Shown one piece after another: positions 63,357-64,000 of a stretch of 64,000 bases of DNA. A program made the position numbers and the translations under genes. The notes beneath the pieces were generated by a model, which was given only the letters and a program-made list of their open reading frames with translations, had not been told where the DNA came from and searched no databases. The stretch spans positions 426,899 to 490,898 of the forward strand of contig PHBC01000003.1 in NCBI GenBank assembly GCA_002840505.1, read 5' to 3'. This stretch comes from Deltaproteobacteria bacterium HGW-Deltaproteobacteria-2 (GTDB lineage: Bacteria; Desulfobacterota; Syntrophia; Syntrophales; Smithellaceae). Each line of letters opens with the position of its first letter. The first letter of the stretch is position 1.

Positions 63357-63380
63357 AATCCCTCGAAAGAGGGATTTTTG
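63357..63380 (+). terminator. Tetraloop hairpin terminator
   Basis: AATCCCTC-GAAA-GAGGGATT (63357-63376), 8-bp stem with a GNRA loop, followed by TTTG. It would stop plus-strand transcripts coming from the abfD side that have run antisense across the gene at 62876. Confidence 0.65.
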
Positions 63381-63578
63381 TTTATTATGTATTGAAAGAA
63401 AACTTATTTGCCAAGGTTGACGATCTGTTTCTTTCAGGAAAGATAATTTACAGGTGATCTTAAAACCCGTTTTCAAGATAATTTCGTTCTACAACCTTGT
63501 AATTATATAATCCTCTTAATTATTTTTCAATTTATCACCATTTTTATCAGCCATTCTAGCCATGTTTTACCTTGTAAT

Positions 63579-63648
63579 ATTATTTTATTTCATAGTCTGA
63601 CTATGAAATAAAATAATTATTGACAGTGTGACTATGATAATGTATCTT
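63579..63648 (+). promoter_or_regulatory. Palindromic operator and promoter of the TetR gene
   Basis: Perfect palindrome with 19-base arms (63579-63597 and 63599-63617) around a single T; centre CATAGTC-T-GACTATG. It ends two bases before TTGACA (63620-63625), 17-base spacer, TATCTT (63643-63648); a further GACTATGA half-site lies in the spacer (63630-63637). Arrangement suits autorepression. Confidence 0.75.
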
Positions 63649-63675
63649 ATAACTATCTAGATGGAGGATATTATA

Positions 63676-64000
63676 ATGACGGATAAGCACCGACCGAAGA
63701 CCAGAAAAGACCGCATAATGGATGCCGCTCTGCGCATATTTGCCGAGAAAGGTTTTCAGAACGCGACGATAACTGAAATAAGCAAAGAGGCAGGAGTTTC
63801 TGAAGCCACAATCTATGAATATTTCGGCACGAAAGAAGATCTTCTTTTTGCCATTCCCGAAAAAATATCCAATGACACTTTCGAAGCATCATCAAAAGTC
63901 ATCCCCTACATAAAAGGAATTGAAGGAAAGATAAGAGCTATTATGCTTTTCTATATTGAATTATATCAATCCAATCCCGATTATTCCGCTTTAGTGTTGC
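63676..64000 (+). CDS. TetR/AcrR-family regulator, 3' truncated by window end
   Basis: About 108 residues to the edge. TetR helix-turn-helix: RIMDAALRIFAEKGFQNATI, then EISKEAGVSEATIYEYFGTK, then FYIELYQSNPDY of the ligand domain. GGAGGATATTATA precedes the ATG. No target gene visible in the window besides itself; the palindrome upstream is its likely operator. Confidence 0.9.
   Translation, partial: MTDKHRPKTRKDRIMDAALRIFAEKGFQNATITEISKEAGVSEATIYEYFGTKEDLLFAIPEKISNDTFEASSKVIPYIKGIEGKIRAIMLFYIELYQSNPDYSALVL

Noticed and set aside
63273-63476. 67-residue minus-strand frame upstream of the third exported gene
   Set aside because: Crosses a tetraloop terminator hairpin and has no start signal.

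Overview
The window is a stretch of bacterial chromosome of moderate, somewhat AT-leaning composition with clear Shine-Dalgarno starts. The gene content (several acyl-CoA dehydrogenase, enoyl-CoA hydratase, thiolase and CoA-transferase genes, 4-hydroxybutyryl-CoA dehydratase, EttA, Lgt, a MacAB/TolC efflux set) fits a Gram-negative anaerobe that degrades fatty or other carboxylic acids, most likely a Desulfobacterota/Syntrophales-type organism. That placement is inferred from gene content only; no rRNA or strong phylogenetic marker is present.

Layout. 1-2.6 kb: end-truncated membrane protein, asd-ribF operon and tRNA-Leu(CAG). 2.8-12.3 kb: a beta-oxidation region with thiolase, TetR regulator with palindromic operators, FadB-like fusion, TIGR03084 protein, then a minus-strand operon of nitronate-monooxygenase-like, acyl-CoA dehydrogenase and thiolase-like genes. 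12.7-16.6 kb: ccdA, TlpA-like thioredoxin, PspC, metallo-beta-lactamase fold and ettA in one run. 17-19.6 kb: a CMD-family gene and two tandem small exported proteins with near-identical promoters and long leaders. 19.6-26.8 kb: SulP transporter, yhbY, trxB-lgt-terC-rRNA methyltransferase-cutA, FMN reductase. 27-34 kb: thioredoxin-like gene, transketolase and a Tal-Pgi-type phosphoglucose isomerase, nitroreductase, site-2 protease, flippase-like membrane protein. 34-41.8 kb: CecR-type TetR regulator, TolC, MacA, MacB ATPase, MacB permease and a P-type ATPase in an overlapping operon. 42-50.5 kb: membrane protein, fused CoA-transferase, monooxygenase-fold protein, HerA-like ATPase and a large PAS/GAF/GGDEF diguanylate cyclase. 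50.6-58 kb: pabB, peroxiredoxin, aldehyde dehydrogenase, two methyltransferases, glf and hypotheticals. 58.4-64 kb: second nitronate-monooxygenase-like gene with an enoyl-CoA isomerase, an unlisted 34-residue membrane protein with a consensus promoter, 4-hydroxybutyryl-CoA dehydratase, a Cys-rich protein, a third exported small protein, and a truncated TetR gene behind a 19-bp-arm perfect palindrome.

The most unusual feature is a family of about 120-250 bp intergenic elements (at least seven copies plus one divergent one) with terminal inverted repeats of the type ATACCAATT and a shared internal core around GGCGTAT...ATACGTTGAGG. They carry no gene, look like MITE-type non-autonomous elements or transcribed hairpin modules, and in two places touch coding sequence: one end contains the cutA stop codon and another supplies the ribosome binding site and start codon of a downstream gene. 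The second unusual feature is the family of three small Sec-exported proteins whose mature N-terminus carries a motif of the form M(T/S)(D/E)xE(M/L)xx(V/I)(T/S)G(Q/E), which resembles a double-glycine leader but sits behind a signal peptide.
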